NCBI GenBank assembly: GCA_016647705.1
Contig: JAENRU010000484.1
Coordinates: forward strand, 1,054,001-1,118,000
DNA from: Eucommia ulmoides
Lineage: Eukaryota > Streptophyta > Magnoliopsida > Garryales > Eucommiaceae
Length of the DNA stretch: 64,000 nt
Reading direction: 5' to 3'
The notes beneath the pieces are model-generated. The model saw only the letters and a list, made by a program, of their open reading frames with translations. It made no database searches and had not been told where the DNA came from. Shown here in pieces: positions 1 through 11,113 of this stretch. Position numbers and translations under genes: made by a program. Every line of letters starts with the position of its first letter. Position 1 is the stretch's first letter.

Positions 1-579
1 GTCATTTCTAATCATGCGTCTCCTTACTCTAAGGTAAAGATTCAGTTCGACAAGTTGAAACCATCAAATTTAGAGGAAAAAATTATCACTTAGCAGTAGG
101 AAGTTTATTCTTCTTGTCATGTCATGGAGTAGTTGTTTTTTTTTGGCCAAGTTCCCTAAGAATAGTTCATAAGAAGCCTATACCGGCATCAACTATTCTC
201 AAGGATGCATGCCATTCAGATAAACCAATCTTTTCCTGTCTGCTTTCACAGATGAACCTCACAAAAGAACACCATATTGTCCAATGCACGCCAAAAGGAG
301 AACTTCCTTTAACACCCATTCATACCAATTACTACAATCACATGAACAAGATTTAGAAGTAGAACCAATGCCCATCCTCGCTCTCAATAATACACCGAGA
401 TAAGTATGAAGATCAACAGAGAACAGATCCACAAATAGAAAATGCATCTAGGTATTGCATTTCATAATCCGGGAAAAAAAATTCAAACTCAAACTAAAAT
501 CAGCATTGTATATGACATGAACAAACTAACATTAAAGATAGAATTGAAAAATGTAGCGCATGAGGGAAAAGACGAAGAC
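1..579 (-). other. Part of intron 1 of the cytochrome b5 gene
   Basis: AT-rich sequence downstream of the CB5 exon donor. I see no HPGG-type cytochrome b5 exon here and no other recognisable coding segment. It is presumed intron by position only. Confidence 0.45.
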
Positions 580-666
580 CTTGCCATCGATGACGACCCA
601 ACAATTGTCTTTGGTGTTGTGCTGAGCGGCTTTCTGCGCACTGTATGGCTTCGTTATAGTAGGCAT
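580..666 (-). CDS. CB5: Cytochrome b5, first coding exon (gene continues left of the window)
   Basis: Read on the minus strand from ATG at 666, 29 codons match the N-terminus of plant ER cytochrome b5 (CB5-A-like): it opens MPTITKPYS and contains the family motif [14 protein letters not shown] at about residues 16-29. Cytochrome b5 is a small tail-anchored haem protein that passes electrons to desaturases, hydroxylases and P450s. The exon stops after GGCAAG at a GT donor (579-578), as I recall for plant CB5 genes, where the next exon begins with the YDV..HPGG haem-binding part. That part is not found in 1-579, so the rest lies beyond the left edge. The donor GTCTTC is not a strong consensus. 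A relic with a lost 3' part cannot be excluded. Confidence 0.75.
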
Positions 667-1320
667 TTTTTCCGGAAGACCTTGTATAGAATTTCACACA
701 GCAATCGAGGATTTAGGGAGAATTAGATTTTTATCTCTCCTCACTCCTCCCCCCCTTGGCTTTGGTTTAGCGCGCAGAAGGACCAAACCCTAAGCAGCAG
801 ACGGTGGTTGACGATCGAGCAGGAGTACATCATTCTACAAAAAAAGAATGAATGCTAGAGACACACAAAGGTAGCTAAAAACCCTAGAAAACCAAAAAGG
901 AATCAATTCTCCCAAATCCTATTGAAGAAGAAACCTCAAAGAGAAAACCTAATGTATAATCATCGAATGCAGGTATAAAAAAGGAGATCAAAAGCAGCAT
1001 ATGTTGCCAATTCAATCAAAACATCATTCAATAATTGCTAAAGAAGCAAAGCAGTCAATGGAAAACAAGGCTGGAGCTACCAAAACACAATTGTTCGGCG
1101 ATTTTGAACCTTTATGCCGGCGGCACCTCGATGAAGTCGGACAAAAGGCAATGGTGCTACCCAATTTGGATGGAGGAAGATGGTCGGTCATCCATTTTCA
1201 TAACTTGATTAAATGAATTGCTTGATTTTTCCTTGTTTGGCTTGATGGTAATTTCCAAAAATACCTATGCAGGAAGATCAAACGTAGTCGCGCGTGAGGT
1301 AGTTTGTGTGTAAAGTTGGG
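667..1320 (-). promoter_or_regulatory. 5' leader and upstream region of the cytochrome b5 gene
   Basis: This lies immediately upstream of the CB5 ATG on the minus strand. It includes a short C-rich patch (about 745-760) and a plant-leader-like aaaccctaag stretch near 785. No convincing TATA box could be placed. No coding sequence recognised. Confidence 0.3.
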
Positions 1321-1433
1321 ATTTCTCAAAATAAAAATAATTTATTAGGTTTTAAATTGTTTGGACTTGTTTATTGAGGCTCATACAAATATCAAGTGTA
1401 AAAATGGGTGTCTAATAAAAAATTCATATTTTT

Positions 1434-1904
1434 TTAAACATTTACTCTCCAAACTAAAGCGCAACGATTATATTTTCTATTGAAATTAACGATCAAATCT
1501 TAACAAATCAAAATTAATAAATTATTTAATATTAATTGACATTTATAATTTCGGGACAAGTCACCAATTATTTGCTTGCGCATTTTTCTTTCCCTCCCAG
1601 GTTGAGTCTGATCAAGTCGGGTATAAAGATACCTTTGTCATTTCATAAAATTTTATTTTAATTATTTAACCGTTATACTTGAGTATACCTAAGAGAGAAA
1701 TGCTGACAAAAATATTACAGGGTATAAATTATAATTAATTTTTAGTATACATTACAACTTCTACTTTATACAGAGGAAACAACTTATTATCTCTGGTAAA
1801 ACATAAAATTTCAACAATATCTACAACAGTCTAAAAGATACATAATTTCTCTCTAAAACATAAACACATACATCGATATGCTATTTGATCGACCGACCAA
1901 TTCC
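1434..1904. repeat. Duplicated 3' flank of the oxidoreductase gene (empty MULE site)
   Basis: Closely matches 39196-39510 followed directly by 43124-43310, the region downstream of the intact oxidoreductase gene. The 3.6-kb MULE present in that copy is absent here: TAATTTTTA occurs once, at 1736-1744, and flanks the element twice in the other copy. This shows the two segments are copies of one duplicated locus. Confidence 0.8.
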
Positions 1905-1906
1905 AT

Positions 1907-2063
1907 TCACAAGATAGGAGTATCTTTCCGATGTGTTGGCTGCTCTCCATAATCTGGTGAGCCTCTGCTGCCTCAACGGCAACAATTGTGGGTCAAACAT
2001 TCTTCTCTACCTCACTTACAATCAGTGTTTTGTTTTCAATACTTCTATTTCTCAAACCAACAG
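1907..2063 (-). pseudogene. Quinone oxidoreductase pseudogene, last exon relic
   Basis: On the minus strand this aligns base by base with the last exon of the intact gene (43315-43514), including the acceptor TAG before CTG. About 43 bases are deleted in the middle (157 versus 200 nt), which shifts the frame, and the natural stop TGA is changed to TGG. Exons 1 and 3-5 of this copy are absent. It is a dead partial duplicate of the NADPH quinone reductase family member described at 43315-49412. Confidence 0.85.
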
Positions 2064-2331
2064 CTACATGAAAAGTGGATTCCACAAATATACAGACATA
2101 CACAGACACGTTTACATAAATATATATTTCCACAATGTTCTTTGAGATGAGGCATAAAAAACACAAACATGGGAAGTTTTCTTGTGAATTAAATGATCAT
2201 TTTAACACAAACATGTGGAGATGTCCTCAATTATCATTCAGGAAGCTTTTCGAACACATTAGAAAATAGGAGGGATATTTTAAAAAAGAGAAATTAAACA
2301 CAAAATATGAATTTATAGGCACATAAATTAC

Positions 2332-2505
2332 CAGGAAAGTTTCTCCTTCAGATAGACAACTCATCATAAAGACAGTCGACCAAACTGTGCATGCAACTTT
2401 CGGGAAACTCGCAGCTTTTAAAGAGATGCCAGATGGCACCGGAAGGACTTGTCCAGCTGGTACAGCTACTTTCTCAGCTTAACCTCCACCAAGGAGAGCA
2501 CATAC
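2332..2505 (-). pseudogene. Quinone oxidoreductase pseudogene, exon 2 relic
   Basis: Minus-strand match to exon 2 of the intact gene (47365-47544), with both splice sites still present. It carries two one-codon deletions, and the tyrosine codon in the glycine-rich GGGGYAEK segment has become a TAA stop. Recognisable conserved pieces include VPAGQVLPVP and CTVWSTVFMM. With the last-exon relic at 1907-2063 it shows that a central part of this copy (exons 3-5 and their introns) was deleted. Confidence 0.85.
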
Positions 2506-2541
2506 CTTTACACCACAGTTTCTTGCATCACCGAAAGTTTA

Positions 2542-3183
2542 GGTGACGTTTGGTAACCGTTTCTGTTTCTGTTTCCATTCCATCAGTAGGATAGGAATAA
2601 GATGGAATGAGAATTTTATTTTCTTCTTGGGAGTAGAATCGCGTTTGGTAACGATAATTTTTTTTTTCATTTTGAGAAAAGAATTGTGTTTGGTAACGAT
2701 TTTATCCTAAAATCCTTTTTTTTTTTTTTTTTCTTTTCTGTTTTGGCCGGACGGCAATGGCGCCGTCGCCGGTAGTGGCACCGTCGCCGGCGGTGGCTTC
2801 GGCATTGGCGATGGTCAGACTGCGTTGGCTAGTGGGTGACAGTGGGCGGAAAGTTTCCGGCCGGACGGTGACCGGCGACGGTCGCCGGAGAAGCCGCCGG
2901 CAACGGCGGCGGCGGCGAACGGATGGCCGGGGCAGGGGCAGCGATGGACGGTGGTCGGCCGGCGGATGAACAGTGACTGTGTGTTTTGGTAATGGAATGG
3001 GAATAATGAGAAACGACTTTTTTTTTGTTTCTCATTTCTTAAGAAAAAAGTTGGCACAATTTTCAAATGGGAATGAAATAGAAACGGAAACAAAAATTAC
3101 CAAACGTTATTCTCAAACAGAATTCCCCAAAATTTGGGAATGGAATGAGAATTTCTGGAATAGAAATGGTTACCAAACGGGCC
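2542..3183. mobile_element. PIF/Harbinger-like MITE (642 bp) with GC-rich centre
   Basis: The ends are inverted repeats: GGTGACGTTTGGTAACCG on the left, and the right end read backwards begins GGCCCGTTTGGTAACCAT. It is flanked by TTA on both sides (2539-2541 and 3184-3186). The paralogous intron at about 47575-47585 carries TTA once and no element, giving an empty site. TTA duplication and GC-rich termini fit PIF/Harbinger. The middle (2755-2960) is unusually GC-rich with repeated GCCGTCGCCGG-like words. It has no transposase. Confidence 0.8.
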
Positions 3184-3838
3184 TTAGTCTTTTATTTCCA
3201 AACAATTGTTAAAAATATAGTAGCCATAGAAACCATAAGTTGGGGTTGCAATTTGGTTAGTGTTCTTGTTTTTTCTTTTCCTTTTTTTTTTTTTTTTTTT
3301 TTGGATTCTTTGAAAATTTTGAAAGAGAAACATTAAAAAAGAAGTACACATAATTTTGTTTACAAATATAGAAGCCATATAAACCATAAGTTAGGATTGC
3401 ATTTGGCTAGTAATTTTGTATGCAAATGATCAACATAATAACATCCAAATACTTCCACTTGTACTCCTAATCTCCTACACTCTAGATAAATCATAAATGT
3501 CAATTTCAAAAGCTCAAATAGTATAATCAAAATCAAAAATAAGATTTATGCATTTTGTTTCATCTTCTTCTATGCAAATGATCATCTATTAATGGCAGGA
3601 AGAACCAAAACACGTATTTATTGAATAACCCATAGAACAGACAGTACTACTTTCTGTAATCTGATAAATAGAGAGAGAAATTCAGTTAGTAATCAACCAA
3701 AATGGAAATTAGGTTCATCAATTTTATTTCACTGGACTCATCATTTGTGTAAGGTTCCTCCAATTCTATTTTCTCCTTTTGATATAAAAACGACAGCGAA
3801 AACATTATAAGTATCCAGAGAAATTGTTAATCTGGGAA
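3184..3838 (-). repeat. Duplicated intron 1 sequence of the oxidoreductase gene
   Basis: Matches pieces of intron 1 of the intact gene (47580-47830, then 48720-49120) and of the orphan copy (51790-51890). The match ends a few bases before exon 1 should begin. Exon 1 of this copy is replaced by the repeat array and LTR-like sequence that follow. Confidence 0.75.
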
Positions 3839-3844
3839 TTGGAG

Positions 3845-4290
3845 TCAGCTTGTCGAGCTGAGGTATCCGAGCACTCTCAGCTCGGATAGACTCAAAGGGG
3901 GAAGCATCAAAGGGATTTGACAACATCTTGCCCAGCTGAGATGTTTGAGCACTCTCAGCTCGGATTTACTCAATTTGGAGAACCTCAATGAAGATTGAAG
4001 ACATGCGCCGAGCTGAGGTGTCCGAGCACTCTTAGCTCGAACTTATGCCAAGTTGGGAACCCTCGATGAAGTTTGAGGATCATTTGCCGAGCTGAGGTAT
4101 CTGAGCACTCTCAGCTCAAAATTATGCAAAATGGAGGGTCCTCAAACAAATTGTGAAACAGAGGGCCCGAGCTGGCGAGTTTGAGCACTCACAGCTCGAA
4201 TTCATCAAATATGAAGCCTCTCATGTTTTTCTTGAAGAACTCCGTACCGAGCAGACGAGTCCGAGCACTATCAGCTCGGATTCTACAAAT
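3845..4290. repeat. Tandem array of about 79-bp units with palindromic cores
   Basis: Six units recur at about 79-bp spacing (cores near 3875, 3954, 4031, 4110, 4190 and 4270). Each core has the form CGAGCTGAG, about 8 bases, GAGCACTCTCAGCTCG, so CGAGCTGAG pairs with CTCAGCTCG to form a hairpin. The spacer DNA varies more than the cores. It directly precedes an LTR-like segment, the same arrangement as the longer hairpin array at 24700-26260. Confidence 0.75.
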
Positions 4291-4299
4291 TTGGGGCCT

Positions 4300-4933
4300 C
4301 TTAGGGCCGTTTTGAAACTCCCAAAGTCGTTTTGACGCCCCTCTCCACCTCTCGATCATCCAGCGGGCCCACCACTTTCCATTTTAAGTGGGCCAGCCCA
4401 TTGACTTCTACAAAATGGGCCTAAAAGTCCAGTCCAACTGATTAAGGCCTTAATCCGCTAGTTCATTGGCTGTTAGACGAATAAGGTTAATTAATCAAGC
4501 TCGACTCCCTAATTTCGCGGCACTAATTGAGCCCAACGCTCTATAAATACTCCATGGCATCCATTGCCACAAAGGTACTTACTTCGAGTTCACTTTAGAG
4601 CATTATTAGCCTTTCTCCCCAAATATTTATTCTCACGCCAAAAGGGTTTCACCGGGCACAACCTCGGTAGGCCTTTGTGCAAGTACTCGGAGTGCGGTTT
4701 GGAGCTCAAGCCAGAGATCAGAACAAAATCCGGAGTAGAATTCAACACGAAGTCTGAACAAGATCTCAGAGTCGAACAAGGAGCTTATAGGTCGGATCGT
4801 AAAGGGTTTCCAAAGCGTCGAAAGTTCGTTGATCTCGGGTTCAATAGTTCGTCACCTCCACAGCAGCAACAAATTCTCATGTGCCGTCTGTCCAGACTAT
4901 ACTGTGGGTGCTCACCATTTTTTGACACCAACA
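4300..4933 (+). mobile_element. Probable LTR of a gypsy-type retrotransposon (5' boundary uncertain)
   Basis: It shares the layout of the clearer LTRs at 46126-46823 and 26606-27222: GGGCC-rich upstream part, a TATAAATA box (about 4542), then TCTCACGCC, a TTTGTGCAA patch, and an end reading TTGACACCAACA. The end at 4933 is inferred from the identical CACCAACA terminus of the 46126-46823 LTR. No matching TG start or target duplication was found, so it may be truncated or may include the preceding hairpin array. Confidence 0.45.
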
Positions 4934-5526
4934 AATACCAATGATATTCTTTGTCATTTTTATAATACAGTATATCTATATTATCTTTTTATCCTAATAT
5001 TAAAATTGCGGAATGAGTAGATATCACAGATGAAGAATTTACTTTTTTGAAGAAAAACAAAATATATATATATATTTTAGTATAAACACCATATACAAAA
5101 AATTTAGAAATAAAATAAAAAATACATAACAAAAGTAAAATAAAAAATAGAAGATAAAAAACAAGAGAGAAAGAGATAGCATAAAAAATAAAAAAATAGG
5201 AAAAAATATGTTGTACCGATATTTTTTTAATATCTTAGGTACTTTGAAAATGATAAGGATATCTTTAGTATTTGTTAAAATGTCAATTAAGATAAGGGTC
5301 TTCCTAGGCTCCATTATTTTTGATGCAATAGTATTGAAATTTCTGTTGATGGTAAGTAATTTTCTTAATAGATTCTTATATTTTGATTCTTATATTTTTA
5401 GAGTAAAAACATAATAACGCTTTTGATCATCCGAAGAAACATGGAAAGATTCAAATTAATTCATTCAACATATTTTTAAAAATATGATAATTTAAAAACC
5501 AAATCAAACCATTGGCTCTTAGATTT
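4934..5526. other. AT-rich gap, nothing recognised
   Basis: Low-complexity AT-rich sequence with A-rich runs. No gene, repeat family or structured element is recognised. It ends at the copia target duplication. Confidence 0.5.
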
Positions 5527-5531
5527 CTGTA

Positions 5532-5755
5532 TATTGAGTATTGAGCATTTGCTTCTAGAATTTATATTTTCTGTATTTTATTTCTTCTGTAATTTTCTCT
5601 TTCTAGAAATAGTTGGTTAGGCTTGTTCTTCTTGTTGCTTGAGTTTGTTATATGTTGTAACAACTTTCCCTCATTTTCCTATATATATTGATGATCTCTT
5701 GCTAAGTTAAGATGAGCTGGAATTCATAACAATATTACCTTCAGCTTCTTCCATT
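5532..5755 (+). repeat. 5' LTR of the copia element
   Basis: 224 bp, paired with 19727-19950 at the same length. Contains a TATA-like TATATATAT near 5682. Starts right after CTGTA and ends right before the primer-binding site. Confidence 0.9.
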
Positions 5756-5768
5756 TGGTATCTAGAGC
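5756..5768 (+). other. Primer-binding site of the copia element
   Basis: TGGTATCTAGAGC matches the complement of the initiator methionine tRNA 3' end (TGGTATCAGAGC) with one extra T. This is the usual primer for plant Ty1-copia elements. The extra base may be a mutation after insertion. Confidence 0.8.
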
Positions 5769-5780
5769 ACAGATCCGAAA

Positions 5781-8653
5781 ATGGCCACTCCTTCTGCTTC
5801 TGCTTCTGCTTCTTCAGCCCCTCTTTCCTCTGCAATTCAAACTCCACATCCAGATACTACGGCTCTCAACAATAATCCTACTAATTTTCATATTCAGAAT
5901 TTACTTGCACTTACTCCCACTCTTGCAGTCAAACTTGATGAACATAATCTGCTGATCTGGAAAAATCAACTTCTCAATATTATAATTGCTCATGGCCTTG
6001 AAGAATTCATTGAAGGAGAGCCGAACACACCAGCAAAATTTCTGGATATTGCAAAGACCAAAATCAATCCTGAATACACTCAATGGGAGCGTGTCAACAT
6101 AGTTGTTATGAGTTGGATTTATGCTTCTCTATCAAAATCAATGATGGGCAAAATTGTTGAATATCAAACCGCAAGAGAAGTTTGGACTGCTTTAATGCGC
6201 ACCTATGAATTCCCTTCCATTGCTACTGTTAGGGGCCTCAAATTTCAACTTCACCAAATCAAGAAGGATGGAATTTCTATTTCAGAATATCTGGCCAAAA
6301 TAAAAAAATGTCTTCAATCGATTTTCTGTAATTGGTGAACCACTTTCATATCGCGATAAACTGATGTACACACTTGAAGGTTTGGGAGAAGAATATGATT
6401 CTTTCATCACATCTATTCAAAATCGAGCTGATGAACCTCCTCTTGAAGACGTTCATAGCCTACTTCATACCTTCAAATATCGGTTGGAACAACGAACCAG
6501 CGTGCAGAATCTGAATTTTGCTCAAGCCAATCTAGTGGCAGCTACTGGTAATCGACGATTCCAACAAAATCCAAGCAAATCTTCTTCTTTTCGGCCTTCG
6601 TCTTCCACATACGGACGGAATTCGCACCCTAATTTTTCTTCGAAACCTCATTTTCACCATGTTCGCAACTCGCAACACTTTCACCAATCTCGACCATCAT
6701 CAAACAGTGGATCGATGGGTTACCCACCTACCTCAGCTTCTCAAAACTGGACTCCAAATACTCAAAACTCAAAACCTCAATGCCAAATATGTGGTAAAAT
6801 GGGCCATATGGCCCACAAATGCTATCACCGGACCAATCTACAGTATCCCTCACCCTTTGCTTCACAAAACAGCCCATCTCCATCCCCTTCCCTACAATCG
6901 TCTGCTTCAAACAGCTTTTCTCCTTCTGCAATGCTGGTCACTGCCACACCCTCTCAAATTGATGATGCCTGGTATCTAGATTCGGGAGCTACACACCATT
7001 TCACACCAGAGTTTGAAAATCTTACTGCTCCTAAACCATACACGGGATCTGTAACAGCTATGATGGGTAATGGTAAGACAATTCCAATCACCCATGTTGG
7101 TAAAATGTCTCTCCCTTCTTCCCTGCAATCGGTGAAATTATTGAATGTTCTCTATATTCCTGCTCTATCTAAACGACTAATCAGTGTTACTAAACTATGT
7201 TCTAACAATAATGTCTTTGTTGAATTTTATCCCTCGTGTTTCTTTGTGAAGGATCGAACTACGAAGGCCATATTGCGTAAAGGATTCCTCCACAATGGTC
7301 TCTACCAAATTCGTGTCTCCTCTCAATCTTCTGAGCATTTCTCATCCTCACCTAAGGCGTTATTTTCTGCATCCACTATTTCTTCCTTTGTTCGAGCCGC
7401 TACTGCTTCTCTCTGGCATCAACGACTTGGCCATCCAGTTTATAGGATTGTTCAACAAGTCTTAAACTCTTGTAATTTTGCTGTTTCTTCACCATCTGAC
7501 TTTTGTAATGCTTGTCAACTATCAAAAAGTCATCGTTTACCTTTCACTCGTTCTCAATCTTGAGCTACTGTACCTTTTCAACTGGTTCATTCTGATTTAT
7601 GGGGACCATCCCCCGTTCCTTCCCTCACCGATGCTAGATATTTTTATTGTTCATCGATAACTATTCTCGCTTCATATGGTTATATCTTTTGCATGCTAAA
7701 TCTGAAGCAGCATCTTACTTTGTTAAGTTTAATTCAATGGTGATCAATCAATTTAATACTACAATCAACAATTTCAATCTGATTGGGGTGGTGAATATCA
7801 CTCCATCAATCACCTTCTGATTAATCTTAGCATCAATCATTGTTTGAGTTGCCCCTCTACGCCTGAACAAAATGGCCGTGTTGAACGTAAAAATCGTCAT
7901 GTTGTTGAAGTTGGTTTATCTCTTCTCGCCCAATCTTCCTTTCCTCACCATTTCTGGACTTATGCTTTCCAAACCGCCACCTTTTTAATCAACTGTCTTC
8001 CTACCCCTCTTCTTGATCACTCCTCTCTATATCAAATTCTATATCAAAAATCACCCTCTTATTCTTATCTTCGTGTTTTTGGCTGTGCTTGTTTTCCAAT
8101 TCTCTGCCCCTTCAATTCCCATAAACTCCAATTTCGCTCTCATGAATGTGTATTCCTTGGCTATAGATCCCATCACAAAGGCTATCTCTGTCTTTATCCT
8201 GTTACCGGTCGTATTTATATTTCTCGTCACGTCATTTTCAATGAGTCCTCATTTTCTTTTGCTACTTCCTCACCATCATCTTCTTCCACTTCTACTTCCT
8301 CTGCCTCTTCATTATCCTTAATCTCTCCATCTTCCTTACCTACTATCTCATCATCCTCTTCAGATTCGTCCCCTCCTTCTTCTCCCATCATCCCTACTGA
8401 ACCCCTCTCATCTTCCCCTCCCACTCCACAAACCGAAGCACACTCTTTAATTTCTTCCAGTTGCAGGCTTGAAGATGACCCACCTTCACTACCATGTCCT
8501 TTGGATCATACTGGATCCTCTGCTGTTCAGATTCATCGACCTCCATCAACCACTAATTGTCATCCCATGGTGACTCGATCCAAACTTGGTATTTCAAGGC
8601 CCAGAATATTGCTTACTACATCTTCCCCTGTTATGGCTCCACTTTCTGTGTAA
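5781..8653 (+). pseudogene. Copia gag-pol, 5' part (gag, protease, integrase), frame-broken
   Basis: The ATG at 5781 opens a gag (UBN2-type; motif LLIWKNQLLN) that is broken by a one-base shift in the A-run near 6300 and resumes at 6364. The CCHC zinc knuckle CQICGKMGHMAHKC lies at about 6781-6825, the aspartic protease motif DSGATHHF at about 6979-7005, and the GAG-pre-integrase segment LWHQRLGHP near 7412-7440. A TGA at 7561-7563 and further shifts between 7600 and 7840 break the integrase, although pieces around each catalytic acidic residue can be seen (HSDLWGP, the later D, EQNGRVERKN). The last segment, 7844-8653, ends in a Ser/Pro-rich linker cut by the gypsy-type insertion. Not functional. 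Confidence 0.9.
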
Positions 8654-8857
8654 GACCCCGATTTGTTATATACGAATAATTTAAGTCGCGTTTTGAAAAT
8701 ATTTTGAAAATATCGGGGGGACTATGATATTAATTGTGTGAATTAAAATTTTAAGGGGTTGTATTGAAATTTTTATAAACATTAAAACATAAATTTGGGT
8801 TTAATTGCTACCACAACAAAATAAAAGGAGAGGTTTGTGTAATATACAAAAATATCT

Positions 8858-8905
<48 letters not shown>

Positions 8906-9215
8906 TGTATACACATACATGATAGAGAGGGGAAGAAGGGTCTAGAACCGAAGAGAGAGAAATGAAGAAAACAGAAAATAGAAGAGAGAGAGGATCGAGG
9001 TGGTGGGTTCCGTTCGTCATGAGCTCTCCGGCGTGGGTGTATCGTCACTGGCGGAGCGGGTTCAGACAGTGGGTATAGGGAAGTAATCGGAGCGTGCGGT
9101 TCAACGTCGTCAGTGTGGGCTATGTTGTTTGTCCGGAGTGTGGGTTTCGGTTGCCCGTTGTCCAGCGGCATGTGTGAGTGTTAGGTGTGTGCTCTGTTTT
9201 GTTTTGTTGTTGCCG

Positions 9216-9251
<36 letters not shown>

Positions 9252-11037
9252 CGCGCGCGTGTGTGTGTGCATGTGTGTCCAGTCGATCTGATGAGAGGGT
9301 GTGTGTGGGTTTCGGTGTGTGTTTTGATCGTCGGTTGAGTGTGATGTCGTTGGTCGGCTGGCTGTGGCAGGGTATGACGACATGTGTGTGTGTTCCGACG
9401 ACGACGTGTGTGTGCATATGGGTGTTCTGTCTTCTGTTTATCATCGTCGGTCAGTTGTGGGTTTTTGTGACCGGTGCAGGGTAGCCGACTGTGAGAGTTA
9501 GTGATAAAGAGCGTCGGCCGGCTGGGCGTGTGACGGTGTGTAGGTATGCTCGTTGATAGTGTGAATGTGTGTATTGTGCGACTGTGTGCATATGTTTGTT
9601 CGTCTGTATGTGCGACAGTGTGTGTGTATGTGTGTGTGTGTGTTCCGAATCAGTTGTTCTTGGTGCATGCGTGAGCTACTGTATGTGTATGTGTGGCTGA
9701 TCGTTGCAATTGGTGGTGGTGATTGCCGGAGTTAGTGAGGAGAGAGAGAGTGATCGGCTGGAAAATTGACAAAACAGAGCAGAAGGGAGGAGGAGCGTCC
9801 GTTTAGGCGGTGGTAGATCAGTGTGCAGAATGAGAGAAAGTTCGCCTAGGCGGAGGATCGATGGCTTAGGCGGTGAAGTGTCAGTACACGATTTAGAGCA
9901 GAGGAGGAACTCGTTCGCCTAGGCGGTGGGGAACAGAATAAAAAATACATGAAATTTTAGGGAAATCCACGATCGGTTCGGAACGGGTAACCTTTCTAAT
10001 TTATTTTGTAAATTCTAAATTTAGTTTTTCTAACCCTAGAATAATAAAATGAAAAATAATAAATCCTGAGATTTGTTTATAAGAATAAAGTTTATAAATA
10101 GTAAACCGTAACGAAACGATACTAGTTGAATAGTTATATTTCGTAATAAAAGATGGAAAATAGGAAATTAAGGAAATTAGGATTTCATGGCGTGATTAGT
10201 TTGTTTTATACAAAAATATTAATTTAGACCCTATCACCGTTAGGTTCGCAGGCACCGGAGTTCGGATAGGGGATAGTCGGTTAAAGTTTACGAAAGCGGA
10301 TATCAGGTGAGTGTACTGTCTTCTTGCCAAATTATTTTTATATATATAAATGTGTGTGTAAATGGTTTTACTTGGACTGTATGATTTTATAAATGATATG
10401 GATCAAGTAGGTTTTGGGTGAGTTAAGGAAATGGATTTTCGTTAAACTATGGTGGTGTTAAAAAGGAAGTTGAAAAATTATTTTCGTTGGTTTTGGTGGC
10501 TTTAAAAGAGAGTGGATAATATTTGGTTTTTCAAAATAAAAATAAAGAAAAAAAATAGTTTCGTTGAAATTAGACGGTTTTCAAACAAAGGTGAAAAATA
10601 TGATTTTCGGATTTAAAAATTAGTTTTGAGAAAAAGAGGTGGACGTTGGTGTTTTTGATAAGGTGGTGATTTATATTATGGTTTGTCCGGAGGGTGGTCC
10701 GGCAGATGGATATTGTTTTGTGATTTGATGATGATATTATTGAGTTGACTATGCCATAATTTATGTCATGTCCGGAGGGTGGTCCGATAGGTGGTGTTTT
10801 ATATTATGTCATGTTCGGAGGGTGGTCCGGCAGGTGGTGATAGATATTATGTGGTGATTATATTATGGCCTCCGGAGACGTCCGGTAGGCGGTGATCTGC
10901 GCAGTTAGGTCTGCTAGGAAGATATATCCTACGGATGGTTACGGTACCGTTGCAACTCCCGATCGTGAGCTTAAAACGATCACTATGGCTTAGCCGGTGG
11001 GTATGGGATTGAGATGCGTGTTTGAGTTGGGGTGATT

Positions 11038-11113
<76 letters not shown>

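Noticed and set aside
780-800. Telomere-like AAACCCTAA
   Set aside because: A single short occurrence near a gene start. No tandem TTTAGGG array.
2757-3093. Arg/Gly/Pro-rich open frames on both strands
   Set aside because: They fall wholly in the GC-rich centre of a MITE with no start context, splice sites or family match.
5039-5314. Phe/Leu/Tyr-rich minus-strand open frame
   Set aside because: Arises from A/T-rich low-complexity DNA; no motif or codon structure.
8227-8424. Minus-strand Glu/Asp-rich open frame
   Set aside because: Reverse of the Ser/Pro-rich linker of the copia polyprotein. It has no independent support.
9129-9484. Overlapping Cys/Val- and His/Thr-rich open frames on both strands
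   Set aside because: They are translations of (TG)n/(CA)n microsatellites inside an LTR and recur in the partner LTR.
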